A stretch of 64,000 nt of DNA from Pseudoalteromonas rubra (GCF_001482385.1 NZ_CP013611.1:1-64000), one strand, 5' to 3'. Shown: positions 41,826-51,047, counted from the stretch's first letter. Translations and numbers: made by a program. The notes: a model not told the origin generated them from the sequence alone.

Positions 41826-44069
41826 ATGGAACCTTCCATCCAGAGCTCATCGCTTGATGAGAGTATGGAACCTCCGATCAAAAACCCCTTGCTTGGTGTG
41901 AGTATGGGGTCGAAGGTGTTTGCATCTTCAGTCAATCAGTTCAAAAATAGTGTGCTAGACAAAAATGTTAGCCAAATGGTTGCGCAGGAAGCATCTTGGA
42001 AATCGATGTCGGGTGAAAGTAGTTATGTCTATAAAGACCATTTGAATGAAGGCGCATTTGGGATATCTGGTGCCTACGGTATATCGGGTATTAGTCAGTT
42101 TAAGGCCTCCCTCGCGGCCTATGCGGGTCACGCCGTCGCACAATCTAGTAAAGCGATTACAGTGAACTACAATGCCATGTCCGTAGCCGGAATTGAATAC
42201 ATTGATTTTGAAAATCTAACGGTGGGCAGCTTTTTAGAAAGTTTAAATAGTAGTGCACGTACAACCTGCATGATTGCGCTTGATGCCTACAATAAAGTGA
42301 TAGAAACAGCCGCACAGCTTAAAGTGGATATTCTGACGGGACTGAATAACCCTGAGGAGTACCCCGAATTGACCGCGAGTATTGATAAGTGGATTAAAGC
42401 CTGCAATGTATTTAACGGTGCATTTGGAGATGGATTAGTCGTTGGCGTCACCTGGGGAGCCTGCGGTGCAGTCCAGATGACGATGAATTCAGAAACTGAG
42501 GATGGTTCATGGCAGTATGGTGGTGAAGCCAACTTTTCTTATTCAGGCATTGCTACCCCGGTCAATGTGAATGTTAAAACAACCTACGCAGGCAGTAATT
42601 CCAGTAGTGATGCTAAGGTTAACGTGACGTGCAACAAATTTTGTAGTGGCGCTAAGTTAGAAGATGATATCAATGCGTGGTTCAATGAGCTTGCAGGTAA
42701 GAGCTACAAGGAGCTGGCAGATGTTGATGTCATGGCTAAGGCACCGGCTCTGACGATTAAGGATACGCCAAAAATTCCTCCGTTTGAAAAACCTCCAGTG
42801 AGTGATAGTGTGGCGAGCCGGGTGGACAAGATAAAGGACTTAGACGGGCTTAAGGCATTTGCGGTGGCTTCTGCATACGACGCAGCTAAAAGTAAAGACA
42901 AAACGTTAACACTCGATAAATTTATAAATGAGGCAGAAGAAAAATCAAATATAACGGGTTTATCTGAAGCCCTTGAGCAAATTAGAGACAATGACGTAGA
43001 CACACTGAAGCAGGAACAACAGCCAGAAGTCGATTTTAAAAAAGCAGAAGCGCAGAATTTACAGGCAGCGTCTGCATTAGATTCTCAGGAAGCTGCTGCT
43101 ATGTCATCCGGCGCACCGGCGACACCTGAAGGCTATGTTCCACTGGGAGTGTGGATTTCTAGCTGGTCGGATATTTTCCCCTGGCTAGCACGCGGGTTTG
43201 AAAATAATATTGAAAACATGGATACCGTCGCTTCATTAAGAGCTCGGGTGATGCTTCAGGATTTTCAGACGCTGCACAATATATACGCTATTGCGCATAA
43301 TTCAGGGATCACAAGCCTGACCGGTGGTGATGAGGTGAGAACCGCAGACATCGCCAAAGCATTTAGCAACGGTGCGGCGAAGCTGCAAGGACTTGATGCC
43401 GATGTTAATGCCATATACAAGGAGTTGGGAGTAGAAGCGCGCACTATCTACCAGGTATGGAATGAAAAAGGCTTTTTGAGAGATTGTGAACTGGGCCTTG
43501 GGCTGATTAAAGGCAGTAAATCGGTAAGTACCAAAAAGCGACCTGGTGGTACAAGTGAGCGTCAGGTATACGAATTGAAAGCTTGTTCGTTTAATTTTGC
43601 GGACAAAGATTATACGAAATTCAGCCAGTTCTACGGTTTGCTGCCTTTGATTACATTGGAAGGAGATGTATGGATATTTGGTCCAGAGCAGGGGGGGCTA
43701 AGCGCAATCTATGATACTGAAGCCGTCTTTTCAAAACCCGGTAAGGCCAAGTATCTCAGGTTCGGTTTTGATACTGAGCGTAAAGTACTGACGAGTCTGG
43801 AAGGGAAGGTGACTTGCTATCCAATTCCATTTACGGCAGCTATAGGTGACTTGGAGTGGAAAGGCATGTCAGTCAGCACTAATGTAGCATCCTGCAAAAG
43901 TTTACAGGAGAATCTGAAACAGTTACAGACTCGCCTAAGTGGTTTGAATGCCTGGACTTTCAGTAGCCAAAACTGGTCATCGGACTGGACGGCAGAGACC
44001 CCCTTCAAGCAGCAGTCTATCCCAAAACAGTATATTGGGCTTATCGAAGAGATCACAACGGTTATTTAA
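41826..44069 (+). CDS. large protein, candidate partner of the aegerolysin-like protein
   Basis: I do not recognise this 747-residue protein with certainty. It lacks a signal peptide and membrane helices. Residues about 100-290 contain a helical stretch followed by FGDGLVVGVTWGACGAVQM and alternating strands with many Ser, Asn and Gly, which loosely recalls MACPF-type pore-forming domains (a glycine-rich FGD-x-x-V-x-G block and amphipathic strands). A Lys/Pro-rich linker and a helical segment (about 320-430) lead to a C-terminal beta-rich half ending near LIEEITTVI. AGGAG precedes the ATG. Aegerolysins work with MACPF partners in pleurotolysin and AfIP-1 systems, so pairing is plausible. A bidirectional terminator closes the pair. 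Confidence 0.55.
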   Translation: MEPSIQSSSLDESMEPPIKNPLLGVSMGSKVFASSVNQFKNSVLDKNVSQMVAQEASWKSMSGESSYVYKDHLNEGAFGISGAYGISGISQFKASLAAYAGHAVAQSSKAITVNYNAMSVAGIEYIDFENLTVGSFLESLNSSARTTCMIALDAYNKVIETAAQLKVDILTGLNNPEEYPELTASIDKWIKACNVFNGAFGDGLVVGVTWGACGAVQMTMNSETEDGSWQYGGEANFSYSGIATPVNVNVKTTYAGSNSSSDAKVNVTCNKFCSGAKLEDDINAWFNELAGKSYKELADVDVMAKAPALTIKDTPKIPPFEKPPVSDSVASRVDKIKDLDGLKAFAVASAYDAAKSKDKTLTLDKFINEAEEKSNITGLSEALEQIRDNDVDTLKQEQQPEVDFKKAEAQNLQAASALDSQEAAAMSSGAPATPEGYVPLGVWISSWSDIFPWLARGFENNIENMDTVASLRARVMLQDFQTLHNIYAIAHNSGITSLTGGDEVRTADIAKAFSNGAAKLQGLDADVNAIYKELGVEARTIYQVWNEKGFLRDCELGLGLIKGSKSVSTKKRPGGTSERQVYELKACSFNFADKDYTKFSQFYGLLPLITLEGDVWIFGPEQGGLSAIYDTEAVFSKPGKAKYLRFGFDTERKVLTSLEGKVTCYPIPFTAAIGDLEWKGMSVSTNVASCKSLQENLKQLQTRLSGLNAWTFSSQNWSSDWTAETPFKQQSIPKQYIGLIEEITTVI

Positions 44070-44097
44070 ATTCGAGTGCCTGTGACTACCATTAAAC

Positions 44098-44133
44098 GTT
44101 TATAGTAGCCGGGTGTATCCGGCTATTATAAAC
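44098..44133. terminator. bidirectional terminator between convergent genes
   Basis: GTTTATAGTAGCCGG and CCGGCTATTATAAAC form a long stem with one bulge around GTGTAT. It separates the 747-residue protein gene from the leftward discoidin-like gene. Confidence 0.75.
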
Positions 44134-44141
44134 ATATCGAA

Positions 44142-44978
44142 TTATTTATGCAGTTCCAGCTCACCTAAACTGAGGTAGTTGCCCAGGTCATTGGAGACAT
44201 CGAGACGATAGTATTGGTAATGTGCTTTTGACTCCAGACAGTACTCAGACATTGCCGGGAAGTCGGGTTTGTCGCCTGAGCCAATTGGGGTCCACACCTG
44301 TTTGTCGTTACTGCCATACAGTTTCCAGCTAGTGGTCACCCAGGTTGTGGTGTGATTGTAACCTTGTGCAAGTGCGATTTTAGACACGGCTTCTGCCTGA
44401 GGCAAAGTGACATAGATTGACTCTTGCTTCTCTTTAGAGAACCAAACATGGCTGTAGCTATAAACAACCACGCCATCATTAAGGTGGTTAATACTACCGT
44501 GGCTGGTCGTCGCTACTTCAAAGCCTCTGATATCGACTTTTTCGTCCGCCAGCTGGCAAGCGCGGTTAGGTACCGTGCCGTCACCTATGGTTAGTTCAAA
44601 GTCACCGCTTTGCTCCGTCGCATCAACCCAGTGACCATACCAGCCATTGAAATCCAGAGACGGAGAACCATAATATGTGGCTTTCACACCGGCCTGATTG
44701 ATCACATCAAAGGTGATGTACTTGGTGCTGTCGGCAGCGTTTAATTGAGGCTGGGTCCCATGAATCTGGTTACCAGAGATAATACTGCCGTGGCTGTCCG
44801 TTGCAATGAAATGCGCGCCACGAAAGTCGGGTGTGAATGTGGTTAATTTATCTTGCGTCAGTATATTGTCTCTGACACTGTCCTGTTTAAGGATCAGTTC
44901 ATCACTTTGCGCTACAGCAGAGCAGGCAACCAGCGCCAGTGTACTCAAACAAAATTGGGCTTTCTTATTGGTCAACAT
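44142..44978 (-). CDS. secreted discoidin (F5/8C)-like protein
   Basis: The 278-residue precursor has a signal peptide (MLTNKKAQFCLSTLALVACS, cut near AVAQS). The C-terminal 150 residues resemble galactose-binding F5/8-type C domains: IYVTLPQAEAVSKIALAQG, SWKLYGSNDKQVWTPIGSG and YYRLDVSND-LGNYLSLGELEL are the usual first strands and closing strand. It probably binds carbohydrate outside the cell, with no catalytic motif. AAGGA lies six bases before the ATG. A truncated, almost identical copy is at 40131-40795. Convergence with the toxin-like pair suggests, but does not prove, that it is a lectin helper. Confidence 0.7.
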   Translation of the reverse strand: MLTNKKAQFCLSTLALVACSAVAQSDELILKQDSVRDNILTQDKLTTFTPDFRGAHFIATDSHGSIISGNQIHGTQPQLNAADSTKYITFDVINQAGVKATYYGSPSLDFNGWYGHWVDATEQSGDFELTIGDGTVPNRACQLADEKVDIRGFEVATTSHGSINHLNDGVVVYSYSHVWFSKEKQESIYVTLPQAEAVSKIALAQGYNHTTTWVTTSWKLYGSNDKQVWTPIGSGDKPDFPAMSEYCLESKAHYQYYRLDVSNDLGNYLSLGELELHK

Positions 44979-45115
44979 ATCTATTCCTTAAAATTATCCT
45001 TGTTTCCAATTTTGTATTCTACTGAACTGTTTATTACAAAGATATGTTTGGGGACCTCTATATCTCTGAGGTACGCACTCAGATCTCGTACGCACATCGC
45101 ACTCATATCCATAAA

Positions 45116-45152
45116 TCGGTACACTTTGGTACATCTTTTCTGTGCCTGTACA
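45116..45152 (+). promoter_or_regulatory. direct repeats upstream of the MipA/OmpV gene
   Basis: GGTACA occurs at 45118 and 45128, exactly ten bases apart, with GTACA again at 45148. The same 10-base-period repeats occur before the serine hydrolase gene (46546-46583). This is the spacing of CpxR-like, OmpR-family response regulator sites. Confidence 0.5.
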
Positions 45153-45197
45153 TTTATCATTGCGCTTTATACGCATTACTAATTAAATGGAATAAGT

Positions 45198-46061
45198 ATG
45201 AATTCGATATATGCCAGAGCGTGTTTACGCGTTTCACTGGCTTCGTTACTTGTTTTGAGCTCTCATTCAGGGCTTGCCGCACAAAAAAGCACGCAAAGCG
45301 GGGACGATGAAGCGCTTGAAGGCGGGTATGTTAAGCTGGGACTTGGCTACCGGGCCTCAACGCCAAACCGGGCGCGGGATCATCAAGGAAGCGGGGCTTC
45401 AGCATTTATCAATGCTCGTTATCAGTTAGCAAACGGTTTGTTTGCTGAGCTGACTAACTACAGAATGCTCAATGATGGTACGCGTGTTGGGTATAATTTT
45501 TATAACCCCGACAGATGGAATTTTGATGTGATCACCCTCAAGGCGCATCAAAGCCTTGATTTTCCAGGCTGGCAGAATAATAAGCCGACCGTACATTATC
45601 GTAAATCAACGCAAATGCTGGGCGTGCGGGCTACAGGCTCTTTTAACAAAACCACAGTCCAGTTTAGCTGGGCACCCTATTCGTTTAACCGGGAGTATGA
45701 CGATGGCATGTTTGCTTCTTTGTGGGTCGATCAGTCGTTTCAGTATAAAAACTGGCAGATGTACGCCAATACGGGGTTAGTTTATCGTTCTGAGGAAATC
45801 ATCAATTACTATTTTGGTGTGCCTGAGGAGATAGCGTCTTACATGTTTCCTGCCTATTCCACTTCCTCCGGGACAGAGGTTAGTGCAGAAATTGGGGCGC
45901 TGTATCCTATTTCACAACACTGGATGTTTGAAACCTATTTTAAATACAGCCATATGCCGCGCAGTATCAATAACAGTCCCTGGGTCGCTATGTTCAACAA
46001 AGTTGAAAACCGTGATGGGCATGTATCTGAGCTGGGGATTTTAGTGAGCTTTGTGTTCTGA
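45198..46061 (+). CDS. MipA/OmpV family outer-membrane protein
   Basis: The 287-residue precursor has a signal peptide (cut near GLAAQ) and then an alternating beta pattern with GGYVKLGLGYRAS at the start, conserved tyrosines, YYFGVPEEIASYMFPAYSTSS near residue 205 and a C-terminal Phe (VSFVF), as in MipA/OmpV proteins, which insert in the outer membrane. Usual length is 250-290. Family members are tied to stress and antibiotic tolerance and scaffold peptidoglycan enzymes in E. coli. It precedes a DUF3019 gene, a common pair. The upstream GGTACA repeats suggest two-component control. Confidence 0.85.
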   Translation: MNSIYARACLRVSLASLLVLSSHSGLAAQKSTQSGDDEALEGGYVKLGLGYRASTPNRARDHQGSGASAFINARYQLANGLFAELTNYRMLNDGTRVGYNFYNPDRWNFDVITLKAHQSLDFPGWQNNKPTVHYRKSTQMLGVRATGSFNKTTVQFSWAPYSFNREYDDGMFASLWVDQSFQYKNWQMYANTGLVYRSEEIINYYFGVPEEIASYMFPAYSTSSGTEVSAEIGALYPISQHWMFETYFKYSHMPRSINNSPWVAMFNKVENRDGHVSELGILVSFVF

Positions 46062-46092
46062 CCAGGTTGAAAGTATCTACTGTTATAGCGTT

Positions 46093-46521
46093 ATGAAAAG
46101 AATAAAAAAGAACCGAGCTGGTTTGCTCATCATACCGGCTTTTACATGTCAGGGGTTGTTACTGTGTGGCCATCTTCAGGCAAAGCCTGATGACACTGAG
46201 CTGAGCAGAAATCGACTGGAGTTATCGCCGACCCAGTGTGTGTCGGTTACGCAAGGGGATAAATGCCACGTTGATGTGAAAGTGCAATGGCAGACACTAG
46301 CAGGAGGTACGTATTGCCTCAAATCCTCTCATTCTCAGGAGGCGTTAAAGTGCTGGACAGGGGCACAAAGTGGCTATATTGAACAAACTATTGTGACTAC
46401 AGAGCCTGTTGTATTTGCGCTTTACAGAGGAGATGGCGTGGAGCTTGCCAAACGTGAACTCAAGCTGATGTGGGTGTACAAACGTTCGGGCCGTTCACCT
46501 GCGTCATGGCGGATGTTTTAA
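46093..46521 (+). CDS. DUF3019 family secreted protein
   Basis: The 142-residue product has a signal-like N-terminus (AGLLIIPAFTCQGLLLCGHL). The mature part matches DUF3019: LELSPTQCVSVTQGDKCHVDVKVQW followed by GTYCLKS and ALKCWTG, with four conserved cysteines likely in two disulfides. I prefer ATG 46093 over a GTG at 46051, because the signal peptide then has the usual basic start (MKRIKKNRAG), although no ribosome site is obvious. DUF3019 genes usually sit beside mipA/ompV and a two-component system; here only the ompV gene is present. Function is unknown, perhaps a periplasmic sensor or chaperone. Confidence 0.75.
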   Translation: MKRIKKNRAGLLIIPAFTCQGLLLCGHLQAKPDDTELSRNRLELSPTQCVSVTQGDKCHVDVKVQWQTLAGGTYCLKSSHSQEALKCWTGAQSGYIEQTIVTTEPVVFALYRGDGVELAKRELKLMWVYKRSGRSPASWRMF

Positions 46522-46545
46522 GCCTATGTTTGTAAACAGCGTATC

Positions 46546-46583
46546 TTGGTACGTTTTGATACACATTGGTAGCCCTTGGTACA
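46546..46583 (+). promoter_or_regulatory. four direct repeats upstream of the serine hydrolase gene
   Basis: TTGGTA-type units start at 46546, 46556 (TTGATA), 46566 and 46576, a strict ten-base period over four copies. Two are followed by CA. They match the repeats at 45116-45133 and probably bind the same OmpR-type regulator. Confidence 0.55.
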
Positions 46584-46645
46584 CCTTAGCATGCTGATTT
46601 CTTTTAGGATGGTTTCACTTAAGCAAACCACCTAAAGGATATGCA

Positions 46646-47842
46646 ATGCAACTTACAACAAAGATAAAACACAGTGTGCTGATGGCATCGATGTGTCTTG
46701 GTCTGGGCGCTTATGGCAGTTCAGATAAGCATACAACTGCAAATCAACCAGAGCCGGTAAAAAAAGCCGAAGTAGTGCAGCCTGAGAGCAAAACCCTGGA
46801 TTACCAGGCGCTGATAGATCAGCTGGTGTCGGACGAAGTGCCAGGAATACTGTTGTATGTAAGAACCCCCGAACACGAATTCACAGGAGCAGCTGGTGTT
46901 GCAGACCTTGAGCAGCATACCCCGATGGATGTTAACAGCAGCTTTCATATTGCCAGCTCTGGCAAAATTTTTACCGCGCTGCTGGCCACCATGCTGCATG
47001 AAGACGGCATGCTGGATCTGGACAACACGCTCGATACCTGGTTACCAGCCACTTTGCTGGATCAAATTCAATATAGCGACCAGATCACACTACGGCAACT
47101 GCTTAATCACAGCAGTGGTATTTACAACTACTCAGACAAAAATACCTATGTAGAAGATAAACTCGCTAATCCGGCATTACCAGTCACTAACGAAAGCCTG
47201 ACACAGTATGCACTGAATCATCCCGGTTATTTTAAACCCGGTACCGGCGTTCATTATTCCAACACCAATTACACACTTGCAGGCATGATACTGGATAAAG
47301 TGCTGGGATATCATAACGCCATTGAGATACGAAACCGCATTATTACGCCTTTATCACTGGATGCGACATTTGCCATCGGTTACGAACAGGACAGAGGGGA
47401 GATCACACCGGGCTACGACTACATAGACGGTGAGTTCATGAATGTCGGCCCGCTGTTTAGCACCATTTGGTCTAACGCAACGCCCATAGCGTCTTCCGTA
47501 TCTGATCTGGCACTGCTCACCCGCAGCCTGTTTAAAAACGAGAGCTTTGCCAGTGATACCTTACAGGAGTTGCTACGTGGCAGTGACAGTCTTGTTCGTG
47601 AAGATGAAAACACCCAATACGCACTGGGTATGATGAAACACACTTATCCAAATGCCACCGTATACGAACACAGTGGCGGTAACCATGGTTATTCCACTCA
47701 GAATGCTTACATCGAAAGTCACGATACCAGCATTGTGCTGTTTCTGAGTTGCGGGTTTAACAGTGAGGAATGCGTCAATGCAGAATACGGACTATTTGAG
47801 TTACTGCTTACGGAACTGACAAAAGCCCCGACTGTTGAGTAG
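46646..47842 (+). CDS. class C beta-lactamase-like serine hydrolase
   Basis: The 398-residue exported protein has the serine hydrolase set of the penicillin-binding protein/AmpC superfamily: IASSGKIF (SxxK with the nucleophile Ser, near residue 104), HYSNTNY (YxN, near 205) and EHSGGNHG in place of the KTG box (near 345). This HxG variant is typical of D-amino-acid peptidases and esterases rather than true beta-lactamases, so I do not call it a resistance enzyme. The N-terminus is signal-like with a Pro/Lys/Glu-rich linker to residue 50. AAGGA precedes the ATG. The four TTGGTA repeats upstream suggest co-regulation with the MipA/OmpV gene. Confidence 0.8.
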   Translation: MQLTTKIKHSVLMASMCLGLGAYGSSDKHTTANQPEPVKKAEVVQPESKTLDYQALIDQLVSDEVPGILLYVRTPEHEFTGAAGVADLEQHTPMDVNSSFHIASSGKIFTALLATMLHEDGMLDLDNTLDTWLPATLLDQIQYSDQITLRQLLNHSSGIYNYSDKNTYVEDKLANPALPVTNESLTQYALNHPGYFKPGTGVHYSNTNYTLAGMILDKVLGYHNAIEIRNRIITPLSLDATFAIGYEQDRGEITPGYDYIDGEFMNVGPLFSTIWSNATPIASSVSDLALLTRSLFKNESFASDTLQELLRGSDSLVREDENTQYALGMMKHTYPNATVYEHSGGNHGYSTQNAYIESHDTSIVLFLSCGFNSEECVNAEYGLFELLLTELTKAPTVE

Positions 47843-47988
47843 CAGGTTGGGGAGGGGCAGCGGGTGTTGCCCTCTTATCTGTTACGCCCAAATATTATTG
47901 GACTTATGGGAGGCGGACCAGGTCACATTACATCCGCTAAAATCTGACTTTAAGCAATTCAAAGTCTGGCAGGCGGCATAGTTCAGGG

Positions 47989-48375
47989 ATGGTACTTTGC
48001 TTCAGTACTGATGGTGCTGATATAGTGTGGCAGATTGATTTTTACTGGGGTAGCACATTGATTATAAGAAAAGAGATTGATTATTCGACATACTCACTGA
48101 GCGACCTGGGGGAAGCCTGGCTCAGCGTAGATGATTATGCCTACCCCGAAAGAGCCATAGAGATCTACACGCGACTAAAAAGTATGGAAAAAGAGGAAGA
48201 GGGTGACGACGCGCAACACTCAAACGAATTTGTGAATCTAATATCTCGTTTCTTCCAGCCACATACCTTTGCGGATACCACCTTCAGCGATGAACTGCTC
48301 GAACAAAGCAATGCCGAAATGAAAGAAATACGAGTGCAGGCTATGATTGAATCGCGCGGAAAAGTGGGTAGTTAA
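47989..48375 (+). CDS. hypothetical protein
   Basis: The 128-residue protein is acidic, with aromatic residues in the first half (VWQIDFYWGSTLIIRKEIDY) and a helical, Glu-rich second half (MEKEEEGDDAQHSNEF). No signal peptide, motif or family is recognised. AGGG lies just before the ATG, a weak ribosome site. It stands alone between the serine hydrolase gene and the terminator region of ssrA. It may be a real accessory gene or a fragment of a longer one. Confidence 0.4.
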   Translation: MVLCFSTDGADIVWQIDFYWGSTLIIRKEIDYSTYSLSDLGEAWLSVDDYAYPERAIEIYTRLKSMEKEEEGDDAQHSNEFVNLISRFFQPHTFADTTFSDELLEQSNAEMKEIRVQAMIESRGKVGS

Positions 48376-48403
48376 AAACGTGCTTGAGGATGGACAATCC
48401 CAT

Positions 48404-48430
48404 AAAAAAGCCCCCGCATATGCGGAGGCT
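48404..48430 (-). terminator. terminator of ssrA
   Basis: GCCTCCGCA and TGCGGGGGC (minus strand) form a near-perfect stem followed by TTTTTT, just downstream of the tmRNA 3' end. Confidence 0.88.
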
Positions 48431-48436
48431 TATTAT

Positions 48437-48793
48437 TGGTGGAGCTGGGGGGATTTGAACCCCCGTCCAGAAAGCGTCGACCTTCGGTCCTACATGTTTA
48501 GTATCGTCTTTTGGTTAACCTTTAAGTCTCGGACGAACACGATAAGTAAAGGCGAGGCCGCTTAAATTTAGCCCTTCAACCCCGGCCAGGGTTTCCGTAG
48601 CGATCTTGTGTAGGGTGACACTCATAATCCAGATCCACAAGCATATCTTGGCAGAGTGCTAGCGGGCTATTATGCCGCTAGAGCGTAGTTATCGTCGTTT
48701 GCGATTACTTTAAATGCGGCTTTTTTACGAGGCCAACCGCCCCTCGACATGCACCTCAGGCTTCATGAATCCTGTCGAATCCTAATCAGCCCC
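48437..48793 (-). ncRNA. ssrA: transfer-messenger RNA (tmRNA)
   Basis: Both ends of the tRNA-like domain are present: GGGGCTGATTAGGATTCGAC at the 5' end and GGGGTTCAAATCCCCCCAGC before the final CCACCA, with an Ala-type acceptor stem. The tag reading frame (48670-48702) encodes ANDDNYALAA and a stop, which matches the degradation tag of gammaproteobacterial tmRNA. The RNA rescues stalled ribosomes together with SmpB, whose gene lies 8 kb away at 56351. The length of 357 bases is standard. The 3' CCA is encoded. A terminator follows. Confidence 0.97.
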
Positions 48794-49380
48794 TGAAATC
48801 TCTTTCAGTCAGTGATTGTGATTATACCCAACAAAACCCCTAAAGCTCAAGCGAAGTTTGCCGATAAGTACAGTGATAAGAACTACTTGGCGGTTTTATA
48901 CTCAAATCTCATTTACAATCGTTTATATTTTGTGTAGCTGAGAGGCTGGTTGGGCTTAACAATTAGGGAAGGTTATGCTCAAATAAGGCAAGGCAATGGT
49001 TGTTTTTATATATCGTTGTTTAGTCTGATTGGCAGATTTGTACTTGTTTTAGCTAATACTGAAATTTGGCTGCATCTTAGATAATGGGAAATATAGCACT
49101 TTGGTTGTAATTTTTCCACGTGGTTCTTGTTGTTTGTCAAAATTCGCTTGCATGATTGGGTACCAGTGTAAAATGATGGGACTAGATATCAATGCCGTTA
49201 GAAGCGTGAGCGCTTTTTTGGCGGCGGTATCGCAGGCTGTTTTCTGTATAAGCTCTTCACAGATTGTCAGCATGGATGCAATACACAATAAGAGGTTACA
49301 CAGCGGCCGAGTCCTATGTATAGACCTGGTAGTGCATAATAAATTTAATAACATCGTGCATATTTTTTGGGAAGTAAGTG
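48794..49380. other. intergenic stretch with the ssrA promoter; no gene recognised
   Basis: About 590 bases between divergent ssrA and fapA-like genes. A 99-codon frame at 49101-49400 overlaps the start of the FapA-like gene, has no ribosome site and resembles nothing, so it is not called. Promoters of both flanking genes must lie here. Confidence 0.5.
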
Positions 49381-51015
49381 ATGTCTTTGTTTCATTTTGA
49401 TGAGGAGTCAGGGTACGTTTCAATCAACAAACACCCTGCAAATACCGGATTTCCGGCCAGTTCCGCGCAGCTTGTTGAAGCGCTGGAAAGCTCTCCTTAT
49501 GCCGACTTTGATATCATACATGCCAATATCGGGCAGTTGTTTTCGCCGTCGGATGACAGGGAGAAGGATTCTTTAATTGTTGCGCAGGCGGTTGATGCTG
49601 AATTGTCTATTCGGGTTGACGAAAATAATATGATGGCGGAAGCAAGACTGACAACGGCACGCGGCGGTAAAATGGTCACCATGGATCAAGCCCATGAAGC
49701 ACTTAAATCAGCAGGCGTTAAGCGTGGCATCAGTAAGCAGGCTTTAGATAACTTTTTAGGCCAGCAGTTTGAGCAGTCTCCGGGTAGTGTCTATAGCGGC
49801 ATCGTTGCCCATGGTCAGCGTGCTAAAGATGGCACTGACGCCCGATTTGTCCGTTTGTGCATGACAGCGCAAGACAGAGTGCTGAGTCCGCAACAAAAAG
49901 ATGGCGGCAAAGTTGATATGCGTGACCTGGGCGCCATTATTACGGTGAGTCCGGGCAGTCCTCTTATGAAGCGCGTCCCGCCAACACCCGGTGAAGAAGG
50001 CTACTCTGTATTTGGTGATGTACTTGAACCCAAGCAGGGTAAGGATTTTGCGCTGGAAGTACCTGAAGGCACGAAAATCTCACCGGATGATCCTAATCTA
50101 CTCATTGCTGATGCCAAAGGTGTACCTGTTGCTTTGCCACGTGGGATCCGCGTTGATGATGTATTGTGTTACGATCAGGTTGATGTCACCACAGGTCATA
50201 TTGAATTTGACGGTAGTGTGATAGTCAGCGGTGATGTCAAAGATGGTATGAAAATCAAAGCGTCCGGTGATATCACAGTGATTGGATTTGTCGAGTCAGC
50301 CCAACTTGAAAGCAATGGTGCCGTGACGGTAATGCTAGGCGTGATAGGTCGTAAGCGAGATGAAGGCGAAGATTTCAGCTGTTGTATCAAAGCAAAGCGT
50401 ACAGTCTCTATCGGATATGCCCAATATTGCCATATAGAATCTGAACAAGATCTGCTGATTGAGCGCCAGGTTTTACATTGTGATCTCAGATCCAAGCGCA
50501 TGATCCGGGTAGGAAAAGGTGATACGCCAAGAGGAAAGTTGATCGGTGGTACAGTCTATGACGCCATGCGCATCGAAGCGGGCGAAGTGGGGGCTCCGTC
50601 GGGGACACGAACGCGGATTGCGCTGGCCCAGGATTGGCATATGCTAAAGCAAAAACAACAAGAATTTAAAGACCTCGAAAAACGCCTCACAGATAAAACC
50701 CTCGCCCTGAAACGGGCACAGATAAAAGCCCAAAAGGCGCCCGCTTCTAATAAACGCGATGCTTATCTCAGCAAGCTGGCTCAGAATGAACAACAGCTCA
50801 GTAAACATTACGCACGTAATCAAAGAAATATGAAGCTGGTGCAGCATAAGCTGGCGCGATTATTAAAGCTTAGTCGGATTAAGATTAATGAATTGATGCA
50901 TCCGGGAATTGAGTTGACTATTGCCAGAGACAGCAAATCTTTTTCACGGATCTATCCGCCTCATTCGGTATTGCTAGACGAGGGTAAGATCACCCAGGAA
51001 TTCGCCACTCAGTGA
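49381..51015 (+). CDS. FapA family protein (DUF342)
   Basis: The 544-residue protein has the DUF342/FapA layout: an N-terminal alpha-beta part, GSPLMKRVPPTPGEEGYSVF near residue 200, a right-handed parallel beta-helix (about 265-400, with GHIEFDGSVIVSGDVKDGM) and a C-terminal coiled coil (about 420-500). FapA-type proteins bind membrane or polar targets; in Vibrio FapA connects glucose signalling to polar flagella. ATG 49381 is preceded by GGGAAG; a GTG immediately before it is less likely. It stands alone, convergent with rnt. A motility role is possible given motY nearby. Confidence 0.85.
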   Translation: MSLFHFDEESGYVSINKHPANTGFPASSAQLVEALESSPYADFDIIHANIGQLFSPSDDREKDSLIVAQAVDAELSIRVDENNMMAEARLTTARGGKMVTMDQAHEALKSAGVKRGISKQALDNFLGQQFEQSPGSVYSGIVAHGQRAKDGTDARFVRLCMTAQDRVLSPQQKDGGKVDMRDLGAIITVSPGSPLMKRVPPTPGEEGYSVFGDVLEPKQGKDFALEVPEGTKISPDDPNLLIADAKGVPVALPRGIRVDDVLCYDQVDVTTGHIEFDGSVIVSGDVKDGMKIKASGDITVIGFVESAQLESNGAVTVMLGVIGRKRDEGEDFSCCIKAKRTVSIGYAQYCHIESEQDLLIERQVLHCDLRSKRMIRVGKGDTPRGKLIGGTVYDAMRIEAGEVGAPSGTRTRIALAQDWHMLKQKQQEFKDLEKRLTDKTLALKRAQIKAQKAPASNKRDAYLSKLAQNEQQLSKHYARNQRNMKLVQHKLARLLKLSRIKINELMHPGIELTIARDSKSFSRIYPPHSVLLDEGKITQEFATQ

Positions 51016-51022
51016 TCTCGTC

Positions 51023-51047
51023 GCGATACCTCAGTGCTTGGTATCGC
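51023..51047. terminator. hairpin between convergent fapA-like and rnt genes
   Basis: GCGATACC and GGTATCGC form a perfect eight-base stem with a nine-base loop. There is no T-run on either side. Confidence 0.4.

Noticed and set aside
46646..47842. true beta-lactamase
   Set aside because: The third motif is HSGG instead of KTG or KSG and the neighbours are envelope proteins; a peptidase or esterase of the same superfamily is more likely.
49101..49400. 99-codon open frame before the FapA-like gene
   Set aside because: It has no ribosome site, overlaps the start of the FapA-like gene in another frame and resembles no protein.
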